Source: Lysobacterales bacterium (lineage in GTDB: Bacteria; Pseudomonadota; Gammaproteobacteria; Xanthomonadales; SZUA-36). From it: a stretch of 64,000 nucleotides of DNA. Shown here piece by piece: positions 55,942 through 64,000 of the stretch; within the stretch, counting starts at the first letter, position 1; every line of letters begins with the position of its first letter. The notes beneath the pieces are model-generated. The model was not told where the DNA came from, made no database searches, and saw only the letters and a program-made list of their open reading frames with translations. Where the stretch lies: the NCBI GenBank assembly GCA_014238945.1, contig JABAAB010000064.1, forward strand, positions 62,001 through 126,000, given 5' to 3'. Position numbers and translations under genes: made by a program.

Positions 55942-58423
55942 AGGGGTCTTCTTCCATTCCTGTATCTGCGCGCTCGCCCTCAATCGGGTCTTCAATATCG
56001 GGCAAGCTTCCCATCTTGAACACTTCCAAAATGGCATCAGGGTTTTCAAGTCTGGCCAGCATGCCGGTTTCTGGATCGATACGCGCCTGGGTAATGCCAT
56101 CGGGAATATCTGGGATTTTATCCGCCACATCCTTCAGGGCAGCCCGCATATAATCAATCCAGATAGGCAGTGCGGCTTTGCCGCCGACCTCATTGCGTCC
56201 CAATGGCTCGTGGCTGTCAAACCCCACCCACACCGAGGTCACCAATTCATCGTTGTATCCGGAGAACCAGGCGTCTCTCTGTTCATTGGTTGTACCTGTT
56301 TTGCCAGCCAGGTCGTTGCGACCCAGCACCATGGCTTTTTTCCCTGTGCCCCTACGAATGACATCCATCATCATGGATCTGACCAGGTAGGCATTCTGTT
56401 GACTAATCACCCGTTGAGCCGGCATGGTCTGGGAAACGGCATCGGGTTTTTCTGAGGTTCTTTGTTGGACAACTTCTAGACGAGTTTCATCGCCCTTGAG
56501 TTGTAGTGGTCTGAAGCTCGGTTCCACCACCGGGCTGTGCGTGTCTCCCGGAATCGCGTCAGGGGTATCGTCTGCTCTGCAATCTACGCAGACTATACGA
56601 GGACTGGCGGCGAAAAGAACTCTACTCCTGGCATCCAGAATGCGTTCAATGAAATATGGATCCACGAGGTAACCACCGTTGGCAAAAACTGCATATCCCC
56701 TGGCGATACTGATAGGTTGCAGTGATGCGCTCCCCAGTGCCATTGACAGATTTGCTGGCAATTCACTTGGGTCAAAACCAAACAAACTGATATATTCATG
56801 CGCATATTGAATACCGATGTCCCTTAGCAATCTGATGGACACCAGATTTCGCGAGTTGACCATGGCTTCGCGCAAACGAGTTGGTCCAAAAAATTTCTCA
56901 CTGAAATTTTGTGGTTTCCAGTCTCTTTCCAGTTCGGAATCGGAGAATACAATTGGTGCGTCATTTACTATGCTGGCGGTGGTTTTCCCCCGATCCAGCG
57001 CGGCAGAGTAGATAAACGGTTTGAAGCTGGATCCCGGCTGTCGCCGACTCTGTACCACGCGATTGAATTTGCTGCGGGTATAATCATGGCCACCCACCAG
57101 GGCCTTGATACTGCCATCGTTTGGACTCAGTGATACCAGTAACGCCTCCGTTTCCGGTAGCTGTGCCAATTGCCATCGGCCATCATCACGCAGTCGTGTG
57201 CGAATGATGTCACCGGGACTCATAACTTCCATTACGGATTTTGGTTCAAATCCCACCCGCTCGCGGCTGATGAATTTTCTCGCCCATTTCATACCTTCAA
57301 GGTCCAATGCAATGGTTTGTCCATCGGACAAATAAATTAAGGCAATTTCTTCATCGACTTCAGTAACCAGCCCCGGCACCAATCCGGCGATGGGTTTATA
57401 TGGTCGCAGAATCTCATCCCATTGCTGGGTCGTATTGCTGTCTGAAATGTCAATATGAGCTTCGGCTCCACGATGACCGTGTCTGCGATCGTATTCTTCC
57501 AGTCCATCAGTTACCGCCTTGTTGGCGGCGGTCTGAAATTGGGAGTAAATTGTTGTATATACTTGGAAACCCCCGGTATAAGCCTTTTCACCATACCGAT
57601 TTAGCATTTCCTTACGGACCATTTCAGCAAGATAAGGAGCTGAAACTTCGGTCGTTGCCCCGTGATAAAAGGCAGTATTTCTTTCGCTGACCGCCTGCTG
57701 GTACTGTTCAGTATTGATATATCCAATTTCGAGCATACGTCGTAATACATAATTTCGGCGAATCATGGCACGTTCAGGAGAGGTGATTGGATTAATTCTT
57801 GATGGCGCTTTTGGAAGTGCTGCAAGCATGGCGCATTGAGCAAGATCGAGTTCACCTACGGGCTTACCGTAATACACATCTGCGGCAGCGCCGACACCGT
57901 ATGCCCGGTGACCGAGCAAAATTTTATTCAGGTACAGTGCCAGGATCTCATCCTTTGATAATTCACCTTCTATTTTGAGTGCCAGGAAAATTTCCTTGAT
58001 TTTTCTTGTAAAGGTTTTTTCCAGAGTCAGAAAAAAATTTCTGGCCAGTTGTTGGGTGATGGTACTTCCACCTATGGTTTTCTCACCGGTGGTTATCAAA
58101 GTCCACACCGCACGTGTTATGCCCTGGTAGTCGACCCCAGGGTGTATACGAAAACGGGCATCCTCACCCGCGATAAAAGCATTTTTCAAATGCTCTGGAA
58201 TTTCGTTGATTCCAACCGGTATTCTCCGTTTTTCACCAAAAACACTGATCAATTTCCCGTCTTGGGTATAAACACGCAAAGGCACTTGCAACTGCACATC
58301 ACGTAACGTGTCAACCTCTGGAAGGTCTTTAGCAACAATAAGATAGGTGATTACCAGCGCTATCATTCCGAGCAGAAATGAGACCACCATAAATCGAAAA
58401 ATTAAACGAAATGCTTTTTTCAT
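55928..58423 (-). CDS. ponA: Penicillin-binding protein 1A (bifunctional peptidoglycan synthase)
   Basis: The 831-residue class A PBP has an N-terminal membrane helix (about 8-30). The glycosyltransferase domain (about 60-235) has the catalytic Glu in IAGEDARFRIHPGVDYQGITRA, GGSTITQQLARNFFL and YLNKILLGHRAYGV. An OB-like insert (about 320-410) follows. The transpeptidase domain (about 440-770) has SSFKPFIYS (catalytic Ser-xx-Lys), the SRN-type MVNSRNLVS and GKTGTTNEQRDAWF (KTG). RBS AGGAT precedes the ATG at 58423. It lies back-to-back with pilM, as in many gammaproteobacteria. Confidence 0.97.
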   Translation of the reverse strand: MKKAFRLIFRFMVVSFLLGMIALVITYLIVAKDLPEVDTLRDVQLQVPLRVYTQDGKLISVFGEKRRIPVGINEIPEHLKNAFIAGEDARFRIHPGVDYQGITRAVWTLITTGEKTIGGSTITQQLARNFFLTLEKTFTRKIKEIFLALKIEGELSKDEILALYLNKILLGHRAYGVGAAADVYYGKPVGELDLAQCAMLAALPKAPSRINPITSPERAMIRRNYVLRRMLEIGYINTEQYQQAVSERNTAFYHGATTEVSAPYLAEMVRKEMLNRYGEKAYTGGFQVYTTIYSQFQTAANKAVTDGLEEYDRRHGHRGAEAHIDISDSNTTQQWDEILRPYKPIAGLVPGLVTEVDEEIALIYLSDGQTIALDLEGMKWARKFISRERVGFEPKSVMEVMSPGDIIRTRLRDDGRWQLAQLPETEALLVSLSPNDGSIKALVGGHDYTRSKFNRVVQSRRQPGSSFKPFIYSAALDRGKTTASIVNDAPIVFSDSELERDWKPQNFSEKFFGPTRLREAMVNSRNLVSIRLLRDIGIQYAHEYISLFGFDPSELPANLSMALGSASLQPISIARGYAVFANGGYLVDPYFIERILDARSRVLFAASPRIVCVDCRADDTPDAIPGDTHSPVVEPSFRPLQLKGDETRLEVVQQRTSEKPDAVSQTMPAQRVISQQNAYLVRSMMMDVIRRGTGKKAMVLGRNDLAGKTGTTNEQRDAWFSGYNDELVTSVWVGFDSHEPLGRNEVGGKAALPIWIDYMRAALKDVADKIPDIPDGITQARIDPETGMLARLENPDAILEVFKMGSLPDIEDPIEGERADTGMEEDPYDNF

Positions 58424-58706
58424 ATCATTATCCTGCTATGCTTACGCACAGGAAATGGAATTTTATTAGAAATTACCGCCCTGGGATAGCGGGGGTGAAA
58501 AAGAATTAAGTACCAACGCAACGGACAAGGAAGTGCCCGGTAATGAAGAGTGTTGACCGCGCCCCTCACCAAAGATTCCTTGTAATTGTTAACGAATGTG
58601 CTCCAATGCGCTGACTTAATACTGTAAACTTATAGCTGATACGTATTTGAGTATTACAGAGTTTTCTGTTAAAAACAGCTATAAGAAGTTTCACTAAACC
58701 ATTGGC
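58424..58706. other. Divergent promoter region ponA / pilM
   Basis: This 283-base gap between the outward-facing ponA and pilM starts has no gene. CTGTT-AAA-AACAG near 58668 is a small hairpin in the pilM leader. Several TATAGC- or TAATAC-like boxes exist near 58617-58640, but I could not assign a firm promoter. Confidence 0.4.
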
Positions 58707-59786
58707 ATGGAAAAGGAATGGGGAATTTTGAAACTGTTTGGAAAAAAGACTGAGCCGGTCATTGGGCTGGATATAGGCTCGACAAGTGTACGTCTGTTGC
58801 AGTTGTCCAGTCATGGTGCCGGATACCGGATTGACCACTTTGCCATAGAACCTCTGGGTGAAGGAGTTGTGGTCGAAAAGGCCGTAAAGGATGTGGAGGC
58901 AATTTCGAATGCCATCACAAGGGCGATTAATGCCTCGGGCACTCGTGCCAAATCCTGTGCGATCGCTGTTTCCGGTTCAGCCGTTTTCACCAAGACCATC
59001 AGTTTGCCATCTGACCTTGCCGACGCTGATATTGAAAGCCAGGTTCAGATAGAGGCAAATCAGTACATTCCGTACCCCCTTGATGAAGTCAGTCTGGATT
59101 TCGAAGTACTGGGACCCTCCCCGCGCAACGCAGACTTGATAGACATATTACTGGCCGCGAGCAAAAGCGAGAATGTAGAAAGCCGCCAGGATGCAATTGA
59201 CTCCGCTGGACTGAAGGCGAAAGTTGTCGATGTTGAAGCATTTGCAATAGCCAATGCATTTGAATTGATGCGTAAACGCGATCGTGTAAATCGCGGCGAA
59301 GCGATCGCCTTTTTTGACATTGGGTACGACGTAACCACCTTACTGGTTATCAAGAGCAACAGGGTCATTTACACCCGCGATCACCCGTTTGGTGGACATC
59401 AATTGCTGGAAGAAATCATGCGCCGCTATGAGATGACTGCCGAGCAAGCCACTTTTTTCGAAAGAAACGAAGAGGCACCCGATGACTTTGAAGATGAGGT
59501 GTTGGAGCCATTTCAACTGAACATCGTTCACCAGATCAGTCGGGCACTCCAGTTTTACGCCTCGAGTAATGAATATTCGAACATAGGTACGATTTATCTC
59601 TCCGGAGGGATTGCATCTTTGAAAGGTCTGTCGGCCATGGTTCAACAGGAATTGGGTATGACCACGCGTCTAGCGGATCCGATTGCCGGAATGGAAATTG
59701 CTTCAACCGTGGCGATTACCGCACTAAAGCGTAATGCCACCAACCTGATGATAGCCACAGGCTTGGCTTTGCGAGGGTTTGACTGA
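58707..59786 (+). CDS. pilM: Type IV pilus inner-membrane assembly protein PilM
   Basis: The 359-residue FtsA/actin-like ATPase has the first phosphate loop VIGLDIGSTSVRLLQLS, EAIAFFDIGYDVTTLLV (second phosphate region) and the adenosine motif TIYLSGGIASLKGL. It sits on the cytoplasmic face and binds the N-terminus of PilN. The start is the ATG at 58707 or a TTG at 58728, before which AAGGAATGGGGA acts as a good ribosome site; I kept the longer form. The stop overlaps the pilN start. Confidence 0.95.
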   Translation: MEKEWGILKLFGKKTEPVIGLDIGSTSVRLLQLSSHGAGYRIDHFAIEPLGEGVVVEKAVKDVEAISNAITRAINASGTRAKSCAIAVSGSAVFTKTISLPSDLADADIESQVQIEANQYIPYPLDEVSLDFEVLGPSPRNADLIDILLAASKSENVESRQDAIDSAGLKAKVVDVEAFAIANAFELMRKRDRVNRGEAIAFFDIGYDVTTLLVIKSNRVIYTRDHPFGGHQLLEEIMRRYEMTAEQATFFERNEEAPDDFEDEVLEPFQLNIVHQISRALQFYASSNEYSNIGTIYLSGGIASLKGLSAMVQQELGMTTRLADPIAGMEIASTVAITALKRNATNLMIATGLALRGFD

Positions 59787-60382
59787 TGGCAAGAATTAAT
59801 CTTCTTCCCTGGAGGGAAGAGCTACGCAGGGAAAGGCAACGTCAGTTCATGATGATGCTGCTGGCGACAGCAATATTGGGAGTGGTACTGGTTTTTATGG
59901 TAGGCACCATCTACAACCAGAAAATCGCCCACCAGCAAACCAGAAATGGTGTGATTTCTGCGCAAATTGCAATTCTTGAAACCAGAATAGCCCGCATTCA
60001 TGAACTGGAGCGCACCCGTGGTCGTCTGGTATCACGCAAGCAGGTAATTGAGCAATTACAAGCCAGTCGGTCCATGACCGTGGAATTACTGGACAAGTTA
60101 GCCAAGACCATTCCGGTGGGGTTAACCCTCGGCACCGTGACCCAGCAGGGCATGGCGCTGACCCTGACGGGAAGCAGTCAGTCCAACGCCAGGGTATCTG
60201 CCTATTTGAAGTCGCTTGAAGACAATGACCTGTTTCTTAGGCCCGAATTGTCAATCGTTAAGACAGCACCGAATCCGGCATTTGTGACTGAACCGTATGA
60301 TTTCACCATAAAGGTTAAACTGCGTCCTCCACAAACATCGACCGAAGGTGAATTTGACGACTTTAACGGGGGCTTACAATGA
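59786..60382 (+). CDS. pilN: Type IV pilus assembly protein PilN
   Basis: The 198-residue protein has the conserved cytoplasmic start ARINLLPWREELRRER, which binds PilM. One membrane helix (about 23-43), a coiled coil (about 50-95) and a small periplasmic ferredoxin-like domain (about 110-185) follow. It heterodimerises with PilO to link PilM with PilP. It overlaps pilM by a base and pilO by 4 bases, so the whole block is translated in step. Confidence 0.95.
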   Translation: MARINLLPWREELRRERQRQFMMMLLATAILGVVLVFMVGTIYNQKIAHQQTRNGVISAQIAILETRIARIHELERTRGRLVSRKQVIEQLQASRSMTVELLDKLAKTIPVGLTLGTVTQQGMALTLTGSSQSNARVSAYLKSLEDNDLFLRPELSIVKTAPNPAFVTEPYDFTIKVKLRPPQTSTEGEFDDFNGGLQ

Positions 60383-61020
60383 TTCTTGACGATCTGAGAA
60401 ACGCAGACTTTTCGGATATCGGCAGTTCACCGGTCTCGGTACGGGGTACCCTTCTGGCTTTGGCTGTGATCCTGATTCTGGTTGCCGGGTACTTCCTCTT
60501 TATCAAGGATAAGAGGATAAATCTTGAGCAGGTACGTCAACAGGAACTGGCTCTGATGGCGGATTTTGAATTCAAACAACAGAAAAGTGCAAATCTCGAA
60601 GCTTATGAGTTGCAGCTTGCAGAGATGGAGGATTTGCTGCAAACCATGTTCCGGCAACTGCCGGGCAGAACCGAAATGGACAAGTTGTTGGTGGATGTGT
60701 CACAGACTGCCCTGGCAGCTGGCATCGATGTTCAGTTATTTGAACCACAGGGGGAGATTTATCGGGATTTTTACGCTGAACGACCAATCAATGTACGGAT
60801 GCTGGGTGACTATCACGAATTTGGGGAGTTTGTCAGCGGGGTCGCGGCGCTTCCAAGAGTGGTCATCCTTACCATGAATGATATATCGCTCACACGGGCA
60901 GGGGCCAACGCGAGCCGTTATGGCAGCTCAGAGGGCTTACTCTTCCTTGAAGGCCAGGTCAAAACATACCGGTATATCGATGAAGACGAGATGGCTGAAA
61001 ATGCCGCGGCGCAGCCATGA
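60379..61020 (+). CDS. pilO: Type IV pilus assembly protein PilO
   Basis: The 213-residue protein has a short cytoplasmic start, one membrane helix (about 25-44), a coiled coil (about 50-95: FKQQKSANLEAYELQLAEMEDLLQTMF) and a periplasmic domain with ELPGRTEMDKLL-type sequence and NVRMLGDYHEFGEFVSGVAALPRVV. It partners PilN. It overlaps both neighbours by 4 bases. Confidence 0.95.
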   Translation: MILDDLRNADFSDIGSSPVSVRGTLLALAVILILVAGYFLFIKDKRINLEQVRQQELALMADFEFKQQKSANLEAYELQLAEMEDLLQTMFRQLPGRTEMDKLLVDVSQTALAAGIDVQLFEPQGEIYRDFYAERPINVRMLGDYHEFGEFVSGVAALPRVVILTMNDISLTRAGANASRYGSSEGLLFLEGQVKTYRYIDEDEMAENAAAQP

Positions 61021-61556
61021 AGACCAAGGCAAAAATCGCTCGGTCTGCCGTTCTGATGATCGTGGCCGTGGTCGTGTTGGCGGGTTGTAATGAGAGTCTG
61101 GACGACTTGAACCGCTACGTCGAATCGGTTAAGAACCGACCGGCTGACCCTATACCGCCCATACCTTCAGTTAAGACATACACGCCTTATGAATATGAGG
61201 GCCTGACCGGGAGGGATCCTTTCCGGCTTTCGATCACGGATGATATGAACACCGCCCAGGCTAAAAATGCCGGCGGCCCACAGCCAGATTTCGATCGCGC
61301 CAGGGAATATCTTGAGCGTCACGAGTTGGATACACTGTCGATGGTCGGTACTTTTAAAAAAGAAGATTTTTTCTGGACGTTGATTCGTGACCGCGAAGGT
61401 GAAGTTCATCGTGTAGAGGTTGGAAATTACATGGGAAAAAACCATGGGCGCGTCAGCAGTATCAGTGACACGGACGTGAGTTTGAGTGAATTAGTTTCAG
61501 ATGGTGCGGGTGGATGGCTTGTCAGGGAAGCCTCAATCGCGCTGGGTGGAGGATAA
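61017..61556 (+). CDS. pilP: Type IV pilus lipoprotein PilP
   Basis: The 179-residue lipoprotein has the lipobox VLAGCN (Cys24). A disordered Pro-rich stretch follows, then the family motif YEGLTGRDPFR and a small beta domain (about 95-175) with LDTLSMVGTFKKEDFFWTLIRDREGEVHRVEVGNYMGKNHGRV. PilP links the PilN/PilO pair in the inner membrane to the secretin PilQ. Confidence 0.96.
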   Translation: MKTKAKIARSAVLMIVAVVVLAGCNESLDDLNRYVESVKNRPADPIPPIPSVKTYTPYEYEGLTGRDPFRLSITDDMNTAQAKNAGGPQPDFDRAREYLERHELDTLSMVGTFKKEDFFWTLIRDREGEVHRVEVGNYMGKNHGRVSSISDTDVSLSELVSDGAGGWLVREASIALGGG

Positions 61557-61659
61557 TCCGGTAGCGTATATGGAACAGCGCGACTTTGAGGGTACAGCCA
61601 TGTTCAACAATATTTAATTTGATTTGAATCAGGTACTGGCCGGCACATGGGGACAGGTT

Positions 61660-63777
61660 ATGGTTAGCAGAAGAACTGGAGTTCGATTGATTCTCGGACT
61701 GGTATTGCTGGTTGTGCCAGCGTTATCAGCCTGGGCAGAAAGCGACGTAATTGCAGCAAGTCACAACAGCAGTGCCACGGGTGCTGTCACCATTACCCTG
61801 TCAACCAGTGGTGATGACCCGAAAATTAGTGTATTCGCAACCGAGAGCCCCGCGCGAATTATCCTGGACATGGCGGACACCAGCAGCCACATAAATACGG
61901 ATCCGGTCTCGGTGGGAGTTGGATCAGTGCAAACTTACACAACACTTGCAGCCGGTGGAAGAACACGTGTGATGGTAGACCTGGCCGCACCGGTCAGCTA
62001 TGACTATCAGTCCGGAAATGGTCAGGTAATTTTGTCGATTGCCGGAAACGGCGGCGCTATGGGCTCAACCTCGCCAGCAGCAGGTAGCACCGCAAAATTT
62101 AATGTAAATAATATAGACTTCCGACGTGGGGAAGATGGTCAAAGTCGTGTCATATTCAGCCTGAACCAGGAAGGCGCAAATTTGTCGGTCAATTCACGAA
62201 CAGGTGGATTGTCGATAGATATATTTGATAGCACGCTGCCGGAAAGTTTGAATCAGAGATTGGATGTTACCGACTTTGCCACACCGGTACAACTGATTGA
62301 TGCCGGTATATCAGGTAGTAGTGTGCGGGTAGAGCTGGAAGTGTCCGGGCTGTACGAGCACATGATTTACCAGTCCGGAAACGATTGGGTAATTGAAGTT
62401 TCTGAACTGTCTGCCTCTGCGGTTCAGGCCGACCAGGATGTAATTCAGTTTTATTCGGACAAACAATACAGCGGCAGCAGGGTGACCTTTAATTTCCAGG
62501 ACATTCCCGTGCGATCAGTGCTGCAATTGATTGCTGATGTATCTGATCTCAATCTCGTGGTAGCAGACAATGTAGCCGGTAATCTGACTTTACGATTGAC
62601 AAATGTACCCTGGGATCAGGCCCTGGATATAATTCTGGATGCCCGTAATCTGGATATGAGAGAGAATGGAAATGTCATCTGGATTGCACCCGTGGCTGAT
62701 ATTGCTGCTCGTGAGCAGCAAATGCTGCAGGCATTGGCTGACCGCAAGGAGCTGGAGCCGCTAATGACCCGATTGATTAAAGTCAGTTATGCCGAAGGCG
62801 AGGAACTCAAAACCCTCATTGAAGAGTCTGTCATAAATGACGAGGCTGAAAGCGGCCTGCTGTCTGATCGCGGATCTGTAGCCATTGATAAAAGAACAAA
62901 TACCCTCATGGTGACGGATACGCCGGACAGAATTGAGGCCATAGAGAAACTGGTGTCCGAATTGGACCGAGCGGTCAGACAAGTCCAGATTGAGGCTAGA
63001 ATTGTAATTGCCAACAGTGAATTCAGACATGAGTTGGGTGTACGATTTGGTGTGACGACATGGCATGCCGGTAGCAATTTTCTGGGCGTTTCCGGCGATG
63101 GGGAGGGGGCCTCCACGGTAAATCCTGCAATTGATCCAACGGGCGATGGAAGTATTGATATTCCTGGAATTCCCGAGCGATATAATGTCAATTTGCCTGT
63201 GGCAAGCGCCAACGCGGGTAAGATTGCGATGTCATTCCTATCCGGTAACTGGCTATTGGATCTTGAACTGGCAGCACTCGAGGCGGAGGGTGAAGGTGAA
63301 GTTATTTCCACACCCAGGGTGGTAACGGCAAATCAGAACGAGGCATTCATCCAACAAGGTGTCGAAATTCCCTATGAAGAGTCCGCATCTTCGGGCGCAG
63401 CTACGGTCTCATTCAAAGAAGCTGTGCTGGAATTAAAGGCAACTCCATTAATTACACCGGACAACCGTGTTCAGTTGGAGCTGGAAATCAAACAGGACAC
63501 GGTGGGCGAGATTTACCAGACCGGCCGTGGTGGTTCCGTACCCTCTATCGATACCCGTGAATTGGCTACCTCGGTACTGGTAAACAACGGAGAAACCGTG
63601 GTTTTGGGAGGAATATTCCAGGATACGCGAACAAAAAGCAGCGACAGAATTCCCTACCTGAGCAGCATACCTGGCTTAGGGAATTTATTCCGTCGACGTT
63701 CAAACTCAACCAGAAAACGTGAATTGCTGATTTTTGTTACACCAACCATTGTGGAAGACCGCTCAATCATTAATTAG
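61660..63777 (+). CDS. pilQ: Type IV pilus secretin PilQ
   Basis: The 705-residue outer-membrane channel starts with a signal peptide (about 1-29, ending AWAES). Two AMIN domains that bind peptidoglycan (about 35-130 and 150-265), a STN/N0 domain (about 275-360: VTFNFQDIPVRSVLQLIADVSDLNLVV), a secretin N1 domain (about 375-450) and the secretin core (about 480-700) follow. The core has EVISTPRVVTANQNEAFIQQGVEIPY and VLGGIFQDT. I chose the ATG at 61660 after GGACAGG; a TTG at 61624 lacks a ribosome site. Secretin gates pilus exit and transforming-DNA uptake. Confidence 0.96.
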   Translation: MVSRRTGVRLILGLVLLVVPALSAWAESDVIAASHNSSATGAVTITLSTSGDDPKISVFATESPARIILDMADTSSHINTDPVSVGVGSVQTYTTLAAGGRTRVMVDLAAPVSYDYQSGNGQVILSIAGNGGAMGSTSPAAGSTAKFNVNNIDFRRGEDGQSRVIFSLNQEGANLSVNSRTGGLSIDIFDSTLPESLNQRLDVTDFATPVQLIDAGISGSSVRVELEVSGLYEHMIYQSGNDWVIEVSELSASAVQADQDVIQFYSDKQYSGSRVTFNFQDIPVRSVLQLIADVSDLNLVVADNVAGNLTLRLTNVPWDQALDIILDARNLDMRENGNVIWIAPVADIAAREQQMLQALADRKELEPLMTRLIKVSYAEGEELKTLIEESVINDEAESGLLSDRGSVAIDKRTNTLMVTDTPDRIEAIEKLVSELDRAVRQVQIEARIVIANSEFRHELGVRFGVTTWHAGSNFLGVSGDGEGASTVNPAIDPTGDGSIDIPGIPERYNVNLPVASANAGKIAMSFLSGNWLLDLELAALEAEGEGEVISTPRVVTANQNEAFIQQGVEIPYEESASSGAATVSFKEAVLELKATPLITPDNRVQLELEIKQDTVGEIYQTGRGGSVPSIDTRELATSVLVNNGETVVLGGIFQDTRTKSSDRIPYLSSIPGLGNLFRRRSNSTRKRELLIFVTPTIVEDRSIIN

Positions 63778-63800
63778 TTGGTCATATCATGTTCAGGATG

Positions 63801-63828
63801 AAGCCCGGGTAGTACCCGGGCTTTGTTT
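63801..63828 (+). terminator. Rho-independent terminator after pilQ
   Basis: The nine-base stem AAGCCCGGG/CCCGGGCTT with a five-base loop TAGTA lies 24 bases after the pilQ stop and is followed by TGTTTC. It ends the pilM-pilQ operon. Confidence 0.85.
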
Positions 63829-63840
63829 CATGGGACAAAA

Positions 63841-64000
63841 ATGACGGCAGTTTTCACATTTCAACGCGGTACAACCCCCATACTGGTTAGCGTGCCGCAC
63901 GCCGGGACCTGCATATTACCCGCCATCAGCAAGGGCATGAGGTGGGTGGGTAGGCAACTGGAAGATACAGATTGGTTTGTTGATCGCCTGTACGCCTGGG
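63841..64000 (+). CDS. N-formylglutamate amidohydrolase (5' part only)
   Basis: From the ATG at 63841 the first 53 codons are present before the window ends. They read TPILVSVPHAGT, then ISKGMRWVGRQLEDTDWFVDRLYAW, the typical start of N-formylglutamate amidohydrolases (HutG-like), with the metal-binding His of PHAGT and the DTDW motif. The enzyme releases formate and glutamate from N-formylglutamate in histidine degradation. Whether other hut genes follow cannot be seen. Confidence 0.85.
   Translation, partial: MTAVFTFQRGTTPILVSVPHAGTCILPAISKGMRWVGRQLEDTDWFVDRLYAW

Noticed and set aside
55941-56130. N-terminal extension of the nucleotidyltransferase-like protein into ponA
   Set aside because: This frame opposes no known family sequence and lies within ponA in another frame; the ATG at 55941 is the more natural start.

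Overview
The window is a stretch of gammaproteobacterial chromosome, densely packed and almost entirely vertical-looking core genome. Evidence for this is the conserved gene blocks: gmk-rpoZ-spoT-ridA-recG with yicC/rph/rdgB/hemW, the type IV pilus blocks pilMNOPQ next to ponA and pilG-pilI-pilJ-chpA-chpC next to gshB-tonB-yqgE-ruvX-pyrB (an order also known from Pseudomonas), and comM next to a P-II gene. The secreted M14 peptidase with WYDPxHNGEG-type tail domains and the TolB-like/TPR membrane protein are styles common in free-living, often marine, protein-degrading lineages. I cannot assign a genus. No mobile element, integrase, prophage or CRISPR array was seen.

Layout. 1-1.3 kb: truncated tandem-Cache lipoprotein and a CAU-anticodon tRNA that looks like tRNA-Ile2. 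1.3-14.1 kb: mixed housekeeping and accessory genes (DUF3144 protein, secreted M14 carboxypeptidase with a coupled partner, rhodanese, HAD and metallo-beta-lactamase hydrolases, deoxyinosine glycosylase-like protein, CBS protein, Rieske protein, two ion-transporter-superfamily permeases flanking trmB). 14.2-17.8 kb: the methyl cycle, metK-ahcY-metF. 18.0-24.2 kb: a probable 4-hydroxyproline catabolic operon (deaminase, GntR regulator, FAD oxidase/dehydrogenase, epimerase) followed by a DUF885 peptidase and a DUF4399 protein. 24.2-32.7 kb: the Chp chemosensory system that controls type IV pili, in a compact form. 33-37 kb: gshB, tonB, yqgE, ruvX, pyrB. 37-41 kb: algR-type regulator, comM, P-II protein. 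41.1-44.2 kb: a frameshifted beta-hydroxyacid dehydrogenase and a TolB-like/TPR protein. 44.3-53.8 kb: recG, ridA, spoT, rpoZ, gmk, yicC (minus strand), rph, rdgB, hemW, rpmE2 (plus strand). 54-64 kb: citrate synthase, a nucleotidyltransferase-like protein overlapping ponA, ponA, pilMNOPQ, and the start of an N-formylglutamate amidohydrolase.

How they fit together. Much of the window serves surface motility and its control: pilMNOPQ builds the alignment complex and secretin, PilG/I/J/ChpA/ChpC senses and signals, AlgR and TonB3-type proteins are known pilus-linked factors, and ComM acts in natural transformation, which depends on these pili. A second theme is use of peptides and amino acids: secreted M14 peptidase, DUF885 peptidase, hydroxyproline degradation, N-formylglutamate hydrolysis. 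I found no clearly new defence or mobile system. The best leads are the unexplained three-hairpin leader between ahcY and metF, the inverted repeats before metK and at the hydroxyproline promoter, a gene-free region ending in a strong minus-strand terminator after algR, the duplicated C-terminal domain of the M14 peptidase with its coupled partner, and a one-base frameshift in the dehydrogenase next to the P-II gene.
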